Below are positions 12,696 to 27,781 of a stretch of DNA of 62,500 nucleotides, one piece after another (the first letter of the stretch is position 1; every line of letters starts with the position of its first letter). Origin of the DNA: Neocallimastix lanati (nom. inval.) (Eukaryota; Neocallimastigomycota; Neocallimastigomycetes; Neocallimastigales; Neocallimastigaceae); NCBI GenBank assembly GCA_016946835.1, contig JACVTC010000174.1, forward strand, positions 202,501 to 265,000, written 5' to 3'. The position numbers and the translations under genes were made by a program. Below the pieces are notes generated by a model, which was given only the letters and a program-made list of their open reading frames with translations, did no database searches and had not been told where the DNA came from.

Positions 12696-15600
12696 ATGTT
12701 CAATAAGCTTTCCATTTTAAATACTGAGACAAATAAGTTATTAATTCTTAATTCAATACAAATATCGAATAAATTGTTTACAACTGTTTCTTCGCAAGGT
12801 AAACCCACTTGGAGAATTACGTATGACGATGATGAAGAAAATTCTGATTTTAATGATATTAATAGTAGTAGTCAAAAGAGTTTTGGAGAAATAACTTCAA
12901 ATAAAATTAATCCTAAGAAAGGAAAAATAAATTTAAGCAATGTTAACAGAAAAAATAATAAAGTTTCAATTCCAAAATCATCATTTGAATTTTCAAATGA
13001 AATTGATAATATTAAAACAAACAATACTAAAAAAAATAATATTAAAACAAATAATATAAAAAAAATTAATATTAAAAAATATTATAAAGGAAAGGAGAAA
13101 TCTACTATTAATTATAATAATCCTGATTTCGAAATTATAAAATCTACCAATTCTGGTAAATGAATTTTTTTTTTTTCTTTAATGTGTATATCATTATAGA
13201 AAAAAAATTTTATTCTTTAATGTGTATATCATTATAGAAAAAAAAATTTTTTCTTTAATGTGTATATTATAGAAAAAATTTTTTTTCTTTAATGTATATA
13301 TTATTATAGAAAAATTTTGTATATATCCTAAATTAACATTATAAATTAAAATTATCTTTATTTTTTTTTTAGAATCTGTGTTATTTGCAAAAATGAATCC
13401 AAATTCATTGTTTTATGCTAAATATGGTACAGTTATTGGATTATCCTCAAAAGTTAAAATTGAATTATCTTATGAAGATAATACTGATGAAGTATTAAAA
13501 GGTGGAAATGGAAGTGGTATATTTGCTTTTGAAAAGGTAAAAAAAATAAAAAATATATATTTTAAAAAAATATATAATATATGGATATATTAAATTAATT
13601 AATAAAAAAAAAATATTAATAGGTATGGACAGAAAATCATGAAGGACAAGTTTTACTTGTACCTGTTAATGGTGATTTAATGTTAATAAATGTCCAAAAA
13701 AGTAAAGAATATATTATTAAGGGAAAAGCTTTATTTGGTGCAGTTTCATCTATAAATGTTAAAGATTATTTCCATGACAATCATGTTAGTAAATTAATTA
13801 ATTATGACATAATTATACATTAATCAAAATATATTAGCATATTAATATATTACTATTTAATATACTATTTTAATAATAATAATAAACAATAATATTATTA
13901 ATAAGAAATTTGAAGGTGTAAAATATTTCATTGTTAAAGGAAATGGTATAATAGCAATTGAAGGAGAAGGTGGCGTTTTAGAAGTAACATTAAATAAAGA
14001 TGAGCATTTCTTAGTAAAACCAAGGTATTTATATTTAAAAAAAAAAAAAAAATTAATTTAAAGAAATATAATATGCTGAATTGCAATAATAAAAAAATTA
14101 AAATTAAAATAATATAAATATAAATATAAATATAATAAAATTGAAAATTTAAGTTACTAAATATAAATATTATATTTAAAAGTACATTATTAGCATTTGA
14201 ATCTCAAATGTCAATTAAACCAGTATTATCATCTGCTTGTTCTGAAGAAGTTGATGAAGAAATATTAGATAATCAATCTAATAATGATAAATCATTTTGG
14301 AAAAAAGCTAAAGGTATGATTGATAGAGCTAAAATATACGTTTCTGGTGATCAATTATTCTATAAACTCAAAGGTCCAGGGAAGTTTTATATATCAACTA
14401 GAATACCATCATTATCAGGATTACAAGCCTTTAAATTAAATAGTAAAGATAAAAAAGTAAATAATAAAAATATTCAAAAAAGAAATTACAGTACCAATGC
14501 TAGACCAAAAGCATTAGATAAATATGAACCAGAACTTGAAAATGAAATATCTACATTACAAAAAAAATTAATGGAAAAAACTTTAAATAAGCAAATAACA
14601 AGAAAATCAAGGAAAACTAAAAATAGATCATCATCATCATTATCATCAAAAAATCAGTCAAAAGTTAATAGATACCCCAATAATTTAGATGAAGAAATAA
14701 TAAATGATGAAATGATTTCAAAAGAATCTAGTTCATCTCCATACCAATCAATTATTGATGAAAAGGCAATTCTCTACAAAAAATCTGACAAAGTTAAAAG
14801 TCCAAAATCTGCCATGTTTTTTACTTCAAGAGAAAGTAAAGAAGAAGTAAATATTGAAAAGCCATTAATAAAAACACCTAAAAAAAATTCAATTGATGTC
14901 TATTTAGATGAGGATGTAGGTGAAGCACTTATCAGAAAAAATAGAAAATATAAAAATAATAATTTTTCATTAAGTTCACATCAAAACCAAAGTTTAAAAT
15001 CCATTCTTAAGAGTGAAAAAAAAGAAAATGATGAAAGAAATATAAATAATATGTTTGAAAGACGTACAGCTGAAATAAAGGCTGAACAAAAAAGAAAAAG
15101 ACAACAAGAACTTAACCCACGTAAATATTCAATTATTGAAGAGGAAGAAGAAGAACAAGAAGAAAGAACAGAAGGAGTAGAAGATGGTGTTGAAGAAGAA
15201 GAAAATGAGGATGAAGAAACTTTTGAAGATAATGAAGAAGGAATAAATGAAGAATTTGATGAAAATGAAGATGGAAATGAAGATAATGAAAATATTGAAG
15301 AAAATGAAGAAGAATTAGATGAAAATGAAGAACTAGATGAAAATGAGGAAGAATTAGATGAAAATGAGGAAGAATTGGATGAAAATGAGGAAGAACCTGA
15401 AGAAGATGAAGAAGATGAAAAAGAAATTCAAAGACCATTAAGGAATTCTAATTCTAAAGAAAAGAAAAGAAAACAACAAAAAAAGCAAGTCAAAGTTATA
15501 AAATCTGAACCAGAAAAAGTTGAAAAAAAAAAAACATGGAAAATGAAAGAAAATATTAAAGAAAATAAATTTTTCACATTTGATAATAAAAATTCAATAG

Positions 15601-16133
15601 CACTCTCAACTGCTGTTACCACTACCAAAGCTGCTGAACCAAACGATTCTGAATCCTCATTTAAATCTTCATTAAAAAAGAAATCTACCTCAAAAAAAAT
15701 CAAAAAGTCATCAAACCTTTCAAAACAATCAAACTTTAATTCCTCTCCTGATATTTCTACTAGATTAAGAAAAAATATAAATAAATCTGGAAAAAGAGGG
15801 AAAAAAAATGAACGTTCTATTTCATCTACTACAAAAAGTTATCGTGTTTCCTCTCGAAAACCAATTCAAAAAAATATTAATAAAAGAAAGAATAGTACTA
15901 AAGTAAAAAAGAGTATCATTGAAGATGAACCACAATTATATAATGATGAAGATAATAATGAAATTATGGAAGAAGGAATTATCGATGATGATAATGAAGA
16001 ATTTATTGATGAAGAAGATAATGAAATGATAAATGATAAAAACGATGAAAGTATTGATGAAGAAGAAGAAGAAGAAGTAATAGACGACGAAAATGAAGGA
16101 TATATTGAAGACGAAGAAGAGGATGATGAATAA
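12696..16133 (+). CDS. AIM24: AIM24-family protein with a long charged C-terminal extension
   Basis: AIM24/TRAP-like beta-roll proteins are inner-membrane mitochondrial proteins linked to MICOS integrity in yeast. Five exons (12696-13155, 13373-13536, 13623-13784, 13906-14024, 14183-16133) sum to 2856 bases, giving 951 residues in frame. The N-terminus (MFNKLSILNTETNKLLILNS) has few acidic residues and could be an organelle-targeting region. The AIM24 fold is supported by LFAKMNPNSLFYAKYGTVIG, the FFxx-type SGIFAFEKVWTEN, GEGGVLEVTL and, after an insert, DQLFYKLKGPGKFYISTRIP. Beyond about residue 330 there is no family similarity: a Ser/Lys-rich stretch, a Glu/Asp/Asn block at 15130-15430, a second basic part, then a final acidic block to the stop. 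Usual AIM24 proteins are 300-400 residues, so more than half of this one is extension. Anaerobic fungi have hydrogenosomes in place of mitochondria, so location is uncertain. Confidence 0.78.
13170..13318. repeat. Four-copy tandem repeat in AIM24-type intron 1
   Basis: Imperfect unit of about 35-47 bp: TTCTTTAATGTGTATATCAT followed by TATAGAAAAA and a T-run. Units shorten from left to right. The unit contains AG and T-run features that resemble splice acceptors. Confidence 0.8.
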
Positions 16134-16174
16134 AATTTTTATAAATAATAAATTAGAATAGGGATTTATTTTTA

Positions 16175-16234
<60 letters not shown>

Positions 16235-16351
16235 CAATAGATATTTTAATATACAATTTTATTATTTAACATTCGATAATAGAAAATTAATATATATATT
16301 TATAAAAAATAATAATAATAAATAAATATAATAATTAATTAATATAAAAAA

Positions 16352-16391
<40 letters not shown>

Positions 16392-17053
16392 TTTTTTTTT
16401 TATCGTTATTATTAATTAATAAAAATTAATAGATAACAATTTTAATAAATTATTAATTTTTAATTAGTATATAAAATTAGTATATAAATATATAAAAAAT
16501 TACAAAAAGAGATTAAATATTAAAAATTTTATTAATGAATCTATAAAGAAAAGAAAAACAAATAAATAAAAAATAAATAAAAAAATAAAAAAATAAATGA
16601 ATAAATATTAATAATTAAATAAAAATTAAAAATATAAATAATTATAATTATATAATATATATCTATTAAAAGTTATTAATTATATTAAATTTATATATAT
16701 AATAATATAATAAAATATATATTTACATATAAAATCTTCATACATTTATTTTAAACTTATTTTCATATAAAAATATGGTTCATTCTTTTATTATTAATAT
16801 TATAATTATTATTATTTACACAATTATCTTAACAGCGAGACACTTTTCAAAAAACAAAAATATATTTATAATTTGTAAATAACAATAGAAATTATAAATA
16901 ATTTTATGATTTATTTAATAAGTTACATATTCCATATAATTCTATAAATTTTTTAAACTTTTACATAAATATGAATTGATGAATTAGATAGTTTTTAATA
17001 AAATCTGTCATTAATATCAATGTCTTAATAATAAGAAATAAAAAAAAATTATT
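16134..17053. other. Convergent intergenic region, no gene seen
   Basis: Low-complexity A/T sequence between the 3' ends of the AIM24-type and WKF-domain genes, with A-runs at about 16180-16230 and 16357-16386. A slightly more complex patch at 16760-16850 shows no open frame. Confidence 0.6.
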
Positions 17054-18511
17054 CTAACTAAGAATTTGCATTAGTTTAACAGCACGTTTAAATTTTAATG
17101 ATTCTTCATCAATATTTTCTTCTTCCATAATCTTTTTAGCTTGTTCAACAGTTAACTTTTATTTATAAATATGATATAATTTTAAATATAACATAATTTA
17201 TTTAATTAATAAAATAATAATATTATTATTATTAATATATATACAATTTAAAATGAATTATTATAATATATTGTATTTTTTAAAAAAAAAAAAAAAAAAA
17301 CTCACTGTTTTTGAATTTCCTTTTAAATCTTGTAAATATTCCAATGCTGTTTCAAATAATTTTTCGGGTATAGCTTTTCCAGAATAAATATGCTTAAGAA
17401 TCCATGTTTGACGAATTTTAGAGAATTTCCAAGATTCTCTTGAATATTTCCAAAGAGTTAAGTATGTAGATGCTTGTTGAATTTGATTTTCTGATACTTT
17501 AGAAAATATATTTATATTTAAAAATTTTAAAATAATAAAAAATTAGAATGTGTTAATTTTTTGATTCAATGCATATATATTTTTTAATTGAAAAATATTT
17601 ATAGCATTAAATAATTTAAATAAAATTAAAATTTTATAAATTATCAATATTATATCAATATATTAACTGTTTAATTATAAAGTATTTTATATTTATTGTT
17701 CTTTATTAAAATAAAATAATATTAAAATTAATCTTTTGATTTAAAGTAATTAAAAATTATTTTACATTAATTGTTAAAAATATTTGATAATAATTTATTT
17801 TATTCCATTTATTTATTTATTTATTTCTAATACCTTTGTTGCTATTTTCATAATTAAATATTCAATGTATATATAATGTATATATATATAAATTTAAAAA
17901 ATATATATATTAATAATCTAAATTAACTTACATTTTTCATCTTCATTAATTTCTTCTTTCTTATCTTCAACCATTATATCATTTTTATCTTCAGTATTTT
18001 CTTTTTCTTCTTCTTCTCCTTCAACCTCTTCTTCATCTACATTAGTTGTTGTTACACCAGTAGCTTCACTTTCAATTCTTTGTTTTTTCATTTTTTCTTG
18101 TGATTCAATAATATGCTTAGCTTTTCTCTTTCTTCTTCTCTTCTTTTTCTTATTAGCTCTTTTTTTAGCTTCTTCTGGTGTTAATTTCTTTTCTTCCTTT
18201 TTTTCATCATTATTATCATTTTCATCATTTTTTTTTATGGTTGTAGAATTATCATCCTTACTATCATTTTCATTTTCTGTTGTATTTTCAGCAGTTTTAG
18301 TTTCTTCCTGTTCAGTCAATTTTTTGACTTTTTTTTCCTTTTTTTCCTTCTTTTTCTTTTTTTTTTCTTCTTTACTATCTATAGTTTTCTCAATAATATC
18401 TTCAGCTTTATCATTTTTTATTTCCTCATTTTTTATTTTATCAATTTTTTCTTTTTTATCTTTTTTATTTTTTTTCTTTTCTTTTTTAATTTTTGATTCA
18501 GCAGAAACCAT
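17054..18511 (-). CDS. WKF-domain protein (C7orf50-like), probable nucleolar protein
   Basis: Three exons (18511-17932, 17496-17306, 17155-17054) sum to 873 bases, giving 290 residues. Donors are GTAAGT and GTGAGT. The first exon encodes a strongly Lys/Glu/Asp-rich region with KKKKRRRKRKAK near 18120-18160, consistent with nucleolar localisation. The second and third encode the WKF domain: ASTYLTLWKYSRESWKFSKI, RQTWILKHIYSGKAIPEKLF and ETALEYLQDLKGNSKT, then VEQAKKIMEEENIDEESLKF. The domain is shared with human C7orf50 and fungal homologues; a ribosome-biogenesis link is known only loosely. Length and domain order (charged N-terminus, C-terminal WKF) are normal for the family. Divergent from the MEMO gene. 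Confidence 0.82.
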
Positions 18512-18549
18512 TTTTTTATATAATATTATTAATTATATATAAAAAATGT

Positions 18550-18587
<38 letters not shown>

Positions 18588-18803
18588 ATAGTAAATTTAA
18601 ATGATTATAAAATTTGATTGGATATAAATTTTGAAATTTTATATATAAAATTTTAAAATAATATATATTTTTCAAACTATAATTCCTTTCATCAAAATTA
18701 TAAAAGATTTTTCGTACGAAAAGTATGAAATTATAGTTATATATTATAAAATTTTATTTGATATTAATTAAATCAAAAAAATATTAATAATAATATAGTA
18801 ATA

Positions 18804-18839
<36 letters not shown>

Positions 18840-20283
18840 ATATAAAAAAGTAAAACAAAAAAAATTTATTTTTGAGGATTTTTTAAAATAAAAAAGAGGA
18901 AGTTTTATAAACTTATTTTCTATCTGGTTTTGTACATTTTAGTGTAATTAAATTTATTAATTAATTATAAATTTTGTATTAAATATTATATTAAATTTTA
19001 TATTAAATAAACTTTAAAGTTTTTGTACATTATTGAGCATTAATAGTTGGACTTATCCATAATAATAGAAACTTGAATACTATTATTTATTTATCATTTA
19101 TTATTTATTAATAATTAATAATTTTTTTATTAAATTGTGGTTTGGTTTTTTGTTTTTATAATATTTATATTTTAAAAATATACTTTAAAATAGTACATAA
19201 ATTTTTATAAAAAATTAAAAATATGATATCTTAAATTATTATTAATTATAAACATAGAATTTAAATATACTAATTTCAATTGAATTAATAAAGTAATGCT
19301 TTACAGCATTCTTTTAAAGTAAATATATATATATATTAATGTCACGATATTACAATTGTTTAAAAACTTCATATTTATATATATATATATATATACATTT
19401 GAAATTAAATATTAAAAATTTTGATATATATTTATAATTTCATTACTAATAATTTTTTGTTAGTTCTTTCAAATAAAATAAAAAAATTATATTATATGTT
19501 TTAATTTAATAAAATTATTTCTTCATAGCAGGATTATAAATATATAAATTTATTTGATTATTTTTGTAAAATATTTTTAAAAAATTGATATCTTTGATTT
19601 GTGATTTATATTTAAATTAATAATTATAAAGTTTTTTCTTTTAGTAATAAATAATTTAAATAAAGCAATAATAATTTAAAATAATTTTTAATAATGAGTA
19701 ATATAAAAAGATAATAATAATAATGAACTTTTTTTTCCCAAAACTCTTTGATAAAAAAAAAAAAAAAAAAAAAAGAAAAAGAAATAAAAGAAATTAACTT
19801 TGACTTATTAAATCTAATAAAAAATATAAAACATATATAACCTCTTAATTGATATTTTATTTCCAAAAATGTGGTGTAACCTTATTTTACTAAAGTATTT
19901 AGTTCTTTGCTACTTAGAAAGCTAATTATTCCTTATTTAAATGACTTCTTAATACTTGATATCTACAGAATACCCTTGAAAATAATTAGATTCTAGAATG
20001 ATATATTCATAAGTTTTATTTAAATAAAAGTAATTGCACATTATACAAAATCTTAAGTATAGGAATGACAGACCACAAACAATCAAACATGTGACAATGA
20101 AGATAAACCTGATATACCCTGTTAAAAATTAATTAATAAAAAATTTTTTAATTAAAAAATTTAAATTAAATATAAAAAAATTTTTCCATTTCGTTTATTT
20201 TGTTTTCTTTTTTTTTTTTTTTTTTTTTCTAGTGTTTTTTTATATTTATTATTTACATTTGTAAAATAATTAAAAAAACAAAA
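18512..20283. promoter_or_regulatory. Divergent intergenic region between WKF-domain gene and MEMO gene
   Basis: About 1.8 kb. Contains A-runs at 18557-18586 and 18808-18836, a small complex patch at 19860-20110 without a supportable open frame, and T-runs just before the MEMO start. It must contain both promoters; no individual element can be named. Confidence 0.45.
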
Positions 20284-22578
<2,295 letters not shown>

Positions 22579-22914
22579 ATAATTAAAAATTAAATAAAAC
22601 AAACAAAAAATATATATTTATATGTATTATATATTATATATTTAATATATAATATATAATAATAATTATACAATATAAAGCAAGATTAAATTTAAAAATC
22701 ATAAAATAAAATATTATAGTTAAATATATATATATATATGCATATATATATTAAAAATACTTTAAATAAAATGTCTCTGAATTGTAATATAATTATTAAT
22801 AAAATAAATAAAATAAACGAAAAAAATTTTTTCTTTATATCATTAAAAAAATTTAAAAGAGTCATGATAAAAACAAAATTAAGTAAATAAAAAATACAAA
22901 AAAAATTTATATAA

Positions 22915-22960
<46 letters not shown>

Positions 22961-23189
22961 AATTATATAATTTAAACAAAACTTTATATTTATTTAATTT
23001 TTTTTTAAATGTGTCTTGTTAAGTTATATAATTATTATTATTTAAGTATTGTGCAACCAAATGTTATAATTATAGCTTTATTTTTTATCTATTAAAAAAA
23101 AAAATTAAAAAAATAAAAAATAAAAAAATAAAAATAATTATTTTTTAAAGTTCTTTATAATAAAAATTCACTCCGCCAAATTGTAGCAG

Positions 23190-23220
<31 letters not shown>

Positions 23221-23335
23221 ATTATATTATTTATTATCATTTCTATATATTTTGCTTTTATTAAACAAACAAAGATTTTTAATCCAATAAACTCTAAATT
23301 AAATGAATATGAATATTCTCTGACAATTTCACAAC
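22579..23335. other. Intergenic low-complexity region
   Basis: A/T runs (T-runs at 22919-22959 and 23191-23216), (AT)n and AAAAT-type repeats. No gene seen. The end grades into the LINE relic. Confidence 0.6.
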
Positions 23336-23880
23336 ATTATATGGTGTAAGTATTAGTAATATAAAATGCTGTGGTGATCTTTTTGCTAATGATATTGTTC
23401 TTATAGCCCATAGTGAAAGAAAAATGAAGGCCCTACTTCGTCATGTTTTTTATTGGGCTAATAAAAATGAAATGTCTTTTGGTATCAATAAATTTATCAA
23501 ACCCTTATATTTTGTTTCATATCCTGATTATGAAAAACCTACATTTCACCTTAGTATATATTCTATTCCTAAAGAATCTATGTATATTTACTTAGGTATC
23601 CCCTTCAGTAATGGTCTTTCCCTTGAGCCTATTATCACTTATATAAATACTAAAATTAAAAAACCCTAATTTTATTTCTCTAGTTTTTTATCCAATAATT
23701 AAGATCCATTAACATTTAAAAGAACTATTATTCAATCATATATTATTAACAAAGCATTATATTTTGCTCCACTTTTAGGTTCAAAGAAAAACAAATCAAA
23801 AAATGTACTGCATTGTTGTGATGTATTGATTCTGCATCCTAGAACAAGGAAGTTTATTATATATAATATATTATAGAAGT
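23336..23880 (+). pseudogene. LINE-type reverse transcriptase relic (palm/thumb part)
   Basis: In frame from about 23340: YGVSISNIKCCGDLFANDIV, then LIAHSERKMKALLRHVFYWA, NKNEMSFGINK and KESMYIYLGIPFSNG, continuing to FKRTIIQSYIINKALYFAPL after a stop near 23700. This order (F-A-x-D box, NKCA-like motif, YLGIPF) is that of the catalytic palm to thumb of non-LTR retrotransposon RT. The box reads FAND where FADD is expected, so one catalytic Asp is changed. There is no open frame upstream and the downstream part has stops, so it is a decayed fragment. Confidence 0.78.
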
Positions 23881-24426
23881 ATTTATTTGATAAAAAGAAT
23901 ACATATAATAAGATGATATATATATATATATATATAAATAATTGAAGATACATAGAGTTATCACAAATAATCGACTTTAAAAATTCCCAAAAGGTTTAGA
24001 AAATATTTTAAGCCTTGAACCCTATAATTATTAATATATATATATATAATTGTATAAATATAATCTATAACAAAAAATATATATATATATACATATATTA
24101 ATATATCTATATTATTTTTTTATAATAATCAATTTTTAACTGTTGTAAATTAACTTTTAACTGAATTGACTATGAAATCTTAACCATAAATATTTGAAAG
24201 AAAAAAAATAATGTATAAATATATACATTATTAATGGATAATATAATTTTATTTTTTATTTTATTTTATTATATTATATTATATTATGATTATAATAATA
24301 ATAATTTATTTGGAATTAATTTGAATAAAAACGTTATAAAGACAATAATAAAAGTATCAAACGAAAGATATTTATAATTTATATAAGTCAAAGAATATAA
24401 TATATTTAAAGGAATATTTATTTAAA
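23881..24426. other. Intergenic AT-rich region, no gene seen
   Basis: (AT)n tracts at about 23911-23935 and near 24040 and 24080; nothing else supportable. Confidence 0.6.
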
Positions 24427-24704
24427 CCTTGTAGTAGCTCAACTGATAATGAAGTTAGTAAGAATGGTAAATGTTGTAGTAAATATGGTTACTGTGGTAC
24501 CTTCGATAAGCATAGTAAATTTGGATGTCAATCTGAATTTGGTATCTGTAAGTCATCTTCCTAAAAAAATTCTACAAATGATAGATGTGATAAAGAAGAT
24601 GGTAAATATCCATCTAGTAAATGTTGTAGTAAATATGATTGGTGTGGTGTTTCTGATCAACACTGAAAAGTCATTCAAGGATGTCAAAAATTTTTTTGGT
24701 GAAA
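24427..24704 (+). pseudogene. Hevein-like chitin-binding (CBM18) domain relic, two repeats
   Basis: Translation in the frame of CCT at 24427 gives two Cys-rich units with the type-1 chitin-binding pattern: NGKCCSKYGYCGTFDKH and YPSSKCCSKYDWCGVSDQH, each with flanking Cys. In-frame stops (TAA after the first unit at about 24562, TGA after the second at about 24664) break the gene, and no ATG or signal peptide is in frame upstream. CBM18 units occur in secreted or cell-wall proteins of chytrid-lineage fungi. A longer open frame on the same strand in another register is only a shadow of this relic. Confidence 0.78.
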
Positions 24705-25589
24705 ATATTATATTTTTTTCTAATCTAGAAATGCTATTATATAATTATATAAACTAAATATAAACAATTTAAAAGAAAAGTATAAAATAACGAAAAGGAA
24801 AAAAAAAAAAATAAAAAAAAAAATAATAATAAGTACAATAATTATAAAACATATATATAATTTTTCTTTTTTTTTCTTTAAAAAAAATATTAATATAATA
24901 AAATTTTTATATATAAAACTTAATAATATTATTATTTGTAATAATGATAATAATTGAAATAAACAAGAAATTATGAAAATTTGTGTATATTATTATGGTA
25001 TTTTAAAAAGAAAAATAAAAAAAAAAGTTAATGAAAAAAGTATTAATCGTAAAAAGGATTTTTAAAACTTTATTTAATTTTTTATTATTTATTTAAAAAA
25101 AAATTTATTTTATATAGAATTTTTATTTTGATAGTAATAAAAATGAGATAACATATGATCTATAATATAAAGATATATATATATTCTCATCTTGGCGAAA
25201 ATGGTGTCGATAATGGATATAATTGAATTGTATATTAAGACAATTTTATAATTAGCAATTGTAATTGACCAAAAATTTTCAATTTTCTACAATATATATA
25301 TATATTGCATACGACATTATTTTCTGATAGTATTTTTTTTTTTTTTTTTTTTTTTTTGAATTGAAATAATTTAAAATGGATGTATTAACTATTGATAGTA
25401 ACAAAACTGTTTTTTAAAAATAAAAATAAAAAAAAAAAAAAAAGAAAAGAGAGAATAAATTGGAAGTTAAATGGAAAAGAATATTGAATTGTAAATATTT
25501 GATAGATAGTGAATAAATTAATATTAAATTAAATCAAAATTGATTCCAAAAAGAAGTATGGGGAATTCGTTCTTATAAAGCGTAAAAAT

Positions 25590-25626
<37 letters not shown>

Positions 25627-25797
25627 TATTGATTATCATTATTATATCTATAACATTAAAATAATGAATTAATAAAATTGTATAAAACTTAAAAAGTTCC
25701 ATCGAATAACTTTATTTAATACTTATTCATGATTCGTGTTACCCAATATTTCTAATTTGCGTATAGTGATGACCTTATAAATAAAGAATGATCATTA
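24705..25797. other. Intergenic AT-rich region, no gene seen
   Basis: A/T homopolymers and (AT)n. A slightly more complex stretch at 25180-25290 and 25690-25790 is probably the 3' flank of the minus-strand ankyrin gene. Confidence 0.6.
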
Positions 25798-27204
25798 TTA
25801 CTCTTCTTTTTTTCCTTTTATAATTGATTGATTTAAAAATATAACGCTATCGGGTACTGAAACACAGCAATAATTAAATTGGTTTCTTTTTTTTAATTTT
25901 GCTCTTAAATAATCAACCATACTTTTATTTTCACTCAATGAAGCATAAAAGAATGGAGTTTTTCCCCTATCGGATTTTTTTGTTATATCTGCTCCTCGCT
26001 GTTCCACTAAATATTTTACAACTTCGACATGCCCTTTCAAACAGGCAATAAAAATCGGAGTTTCTCCTTTCCGACTGAAATTATTACTCATTTTATGGAT
26101 ATCAGCACCATGTTCTACAAGATATTTTACTACTGCTTTATTTCCACTCTCACATGCCTTAAAGAGTGGTGTTTCATCATACCGATCTACTTTATTTATA
26201 TCTGCTCCCCAATGTTCTACTAAATATCGGACTAAGGCTTCACTTCCACTCTTGCAAGCATAAAATAATGGTGTTTCTCTATTTTGATTTTCTTTATTTA
26301 CATCAACGTCTGCTCCCTGTCCCACTAAATATTGGACCAGATGTACATTTCCACTCTTACAGGCATAAAATAGAGGAGTTTCTTTATTGAAGTTTTCTTT
26401 ATTGATTTCTACTTCAGCACTTTGTTCTATTAGATATCGGACCAATCGTTTATTTCCATGCTCACAAGCATAAAATAATGGAGTTTCTCTCCTTCCGTTT
26501 TCTTTATTGATAATTGCTCCTTGTTCTACTAAATATTTTACTATTGTTTCATTTCCACTCTCACATGCCCTAAAAAGTGGGGTTTCACCATAACTTTTAA
26601 TTTTATTTATATCTGCACCACCTTGTTCAACCAGGTATTTTACTATTTCGAGGTTTCCACTTTTACACGCAAAAAATAAGGGGGTTTCACCTTTTTTACT
26701 GACTCTATTTACATCCATTTCACACCTATTTTTTAAATATTTTAGAAAATTTACTTTTCTACTGATACAAGCATCAATAATATATGCATAACTCGAGCGA
26801 TTATAGTCAAACCAAACACTACTATCTGGGTATTTTGACAGGGTATAATTTTCAATAAGTCGTTTCAACTTCGAAGTTGACAAGACTATATTATTTTTAC
26901 GGTGAACAAGTAATTTTAAAATAAAATTTTCATCATACAATCTAATATTTTGAAAAAATGTAGAAAGTAAATCAAATTTGTTTTCCTCTAGCAATTGTTT
27001 TATTAATGCCGAAGGAATCTTTATATCAGCACTTTCGTTTTTAATTATAAATTCTAATCTTTCTTGATTTAGTAATCCCCTGCTGTATATTTCAAATACA
27101 ATATCTTCAGTATTTTCATTGTTTTTTTTAAAACTCTTTATTTCATCGATATTCTTATTATCTATAGCTTTTACGTATAATTTAATTTCCTGTAATTCCA
27201 TCAT
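25798..27204 (-). CDS. Ankyrin repeat protein, 468 residues
   Basis: Single open exon from ATG at 27204 to TAA at 25798. Residues 1-125 form a helical N-terminal region (MELQEIKLYVKAIDNKN, IPSALIKQLLEENKFDLLST) without ankyrin consensus. From about residue 140 there is one degenerate unit followed by eight near-identical ankyrin repeats with the form ETPLFYACKSGNxxLVRYLVEQGADINK, at a 33-36 residue period. The consensus Gly-x-Thr-Pro-Leu-x-x-Ala-Cys is unusually regular, with Cys replacing the second Ala. The tail after the repeats (RAKLKKRNQFNYCCVSV) is short. No signal peptide or membrane segment. It should be an intracellular protein-binding scaffold; the partner is unknown. Several bases are less AT-biased than the flanks, as expected of coding DNA. 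Confidence 0.9.
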   Translation of the reverse strand: MMELQEIKLYVKAIDNKNIDEIKSFKKNNENTEDIVFEIYSRGLLNQERLEFIIKNESADIKIPSALIKQLLEENKFDLLSTFFQNIRLYDENFILKLLVHRKNNIVLSTSKLKRLIENYTLSKYPDSSVWFDYNRSSYAYIIDACISRKVNFLKYLKNRCEMDVNRVSKKGETPLFFACKSGNLEIVKYLVEQGGADINKIKSYGETPLFRACESGNETIVKYLVEQGAIINKENGRRETPLFYACEHGNKRLVRYLIEQSAEVEINKENFNKETPLFYACKSGNVHLVQYLVGQGADVDVNKENQNRETPLFYACKSGSEALVRYLVEHWGADINKVDRYDETPLFKACESGNKAVVKYLVEHGADIHKMSNNFSRKGETPIFIACLKGHVEVVKYLVEQRGADITKKSDRGKTPFFYASLSENKSMVDYLRAKLKKRNQFNYCCVSVPDSVIFLNQSIIKGKKEE

Positions 27205-27314
27205 TGTTTATAAAAAAATAGGATAAATATATATATTATTATTATATAAAAAAAAGAAAACTTATTTTATTAAATTTAATTATTCAATTTATTAAAATAA
27301 CTTCATATTAATCT

Positions 27315-27350
<36 letters not shown>

Positions 27351-27629
27351 AGAATAGAATACTATATTTTGAATTAAATTTTGTATTTCTTAAATTACTT
27401 CCTTTTTTTTTGAATTATTTTTCAATTTATTAGATTTTAAATTTGAATTATTTTTCTTCTCTTTCTTGAAGTTCTATATATAAATTTATTTCAAATTCAT
27501 TTTTATAATTTATATAAATATTTATATTATTTTTTAGATATACATATATATAAATATTTATATATATACATTTAAGGTTTATTTTAAATTTATTTCTGGC
27601 TCATTTAAAATAAATTTTAAAATTTCTTT

Positions 27630-27665
<36 letters not shown>

Positions 27666-27738
27666 AAGAGTGTTTTTTTCTTTTTTTCTTTTTTTCTTTT
27701 TTTTTTTTTTTTTTTTGAATTAGATTTTATAAATTAAC

Positions 27739-27781
<43 letters not shown>

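Noticed and set aside
24449-24757. 102-codon open frame
   Set aside because: It is an out-of-frame reading of the CBM18 relic. The other frame gives conserved Cys spacing.
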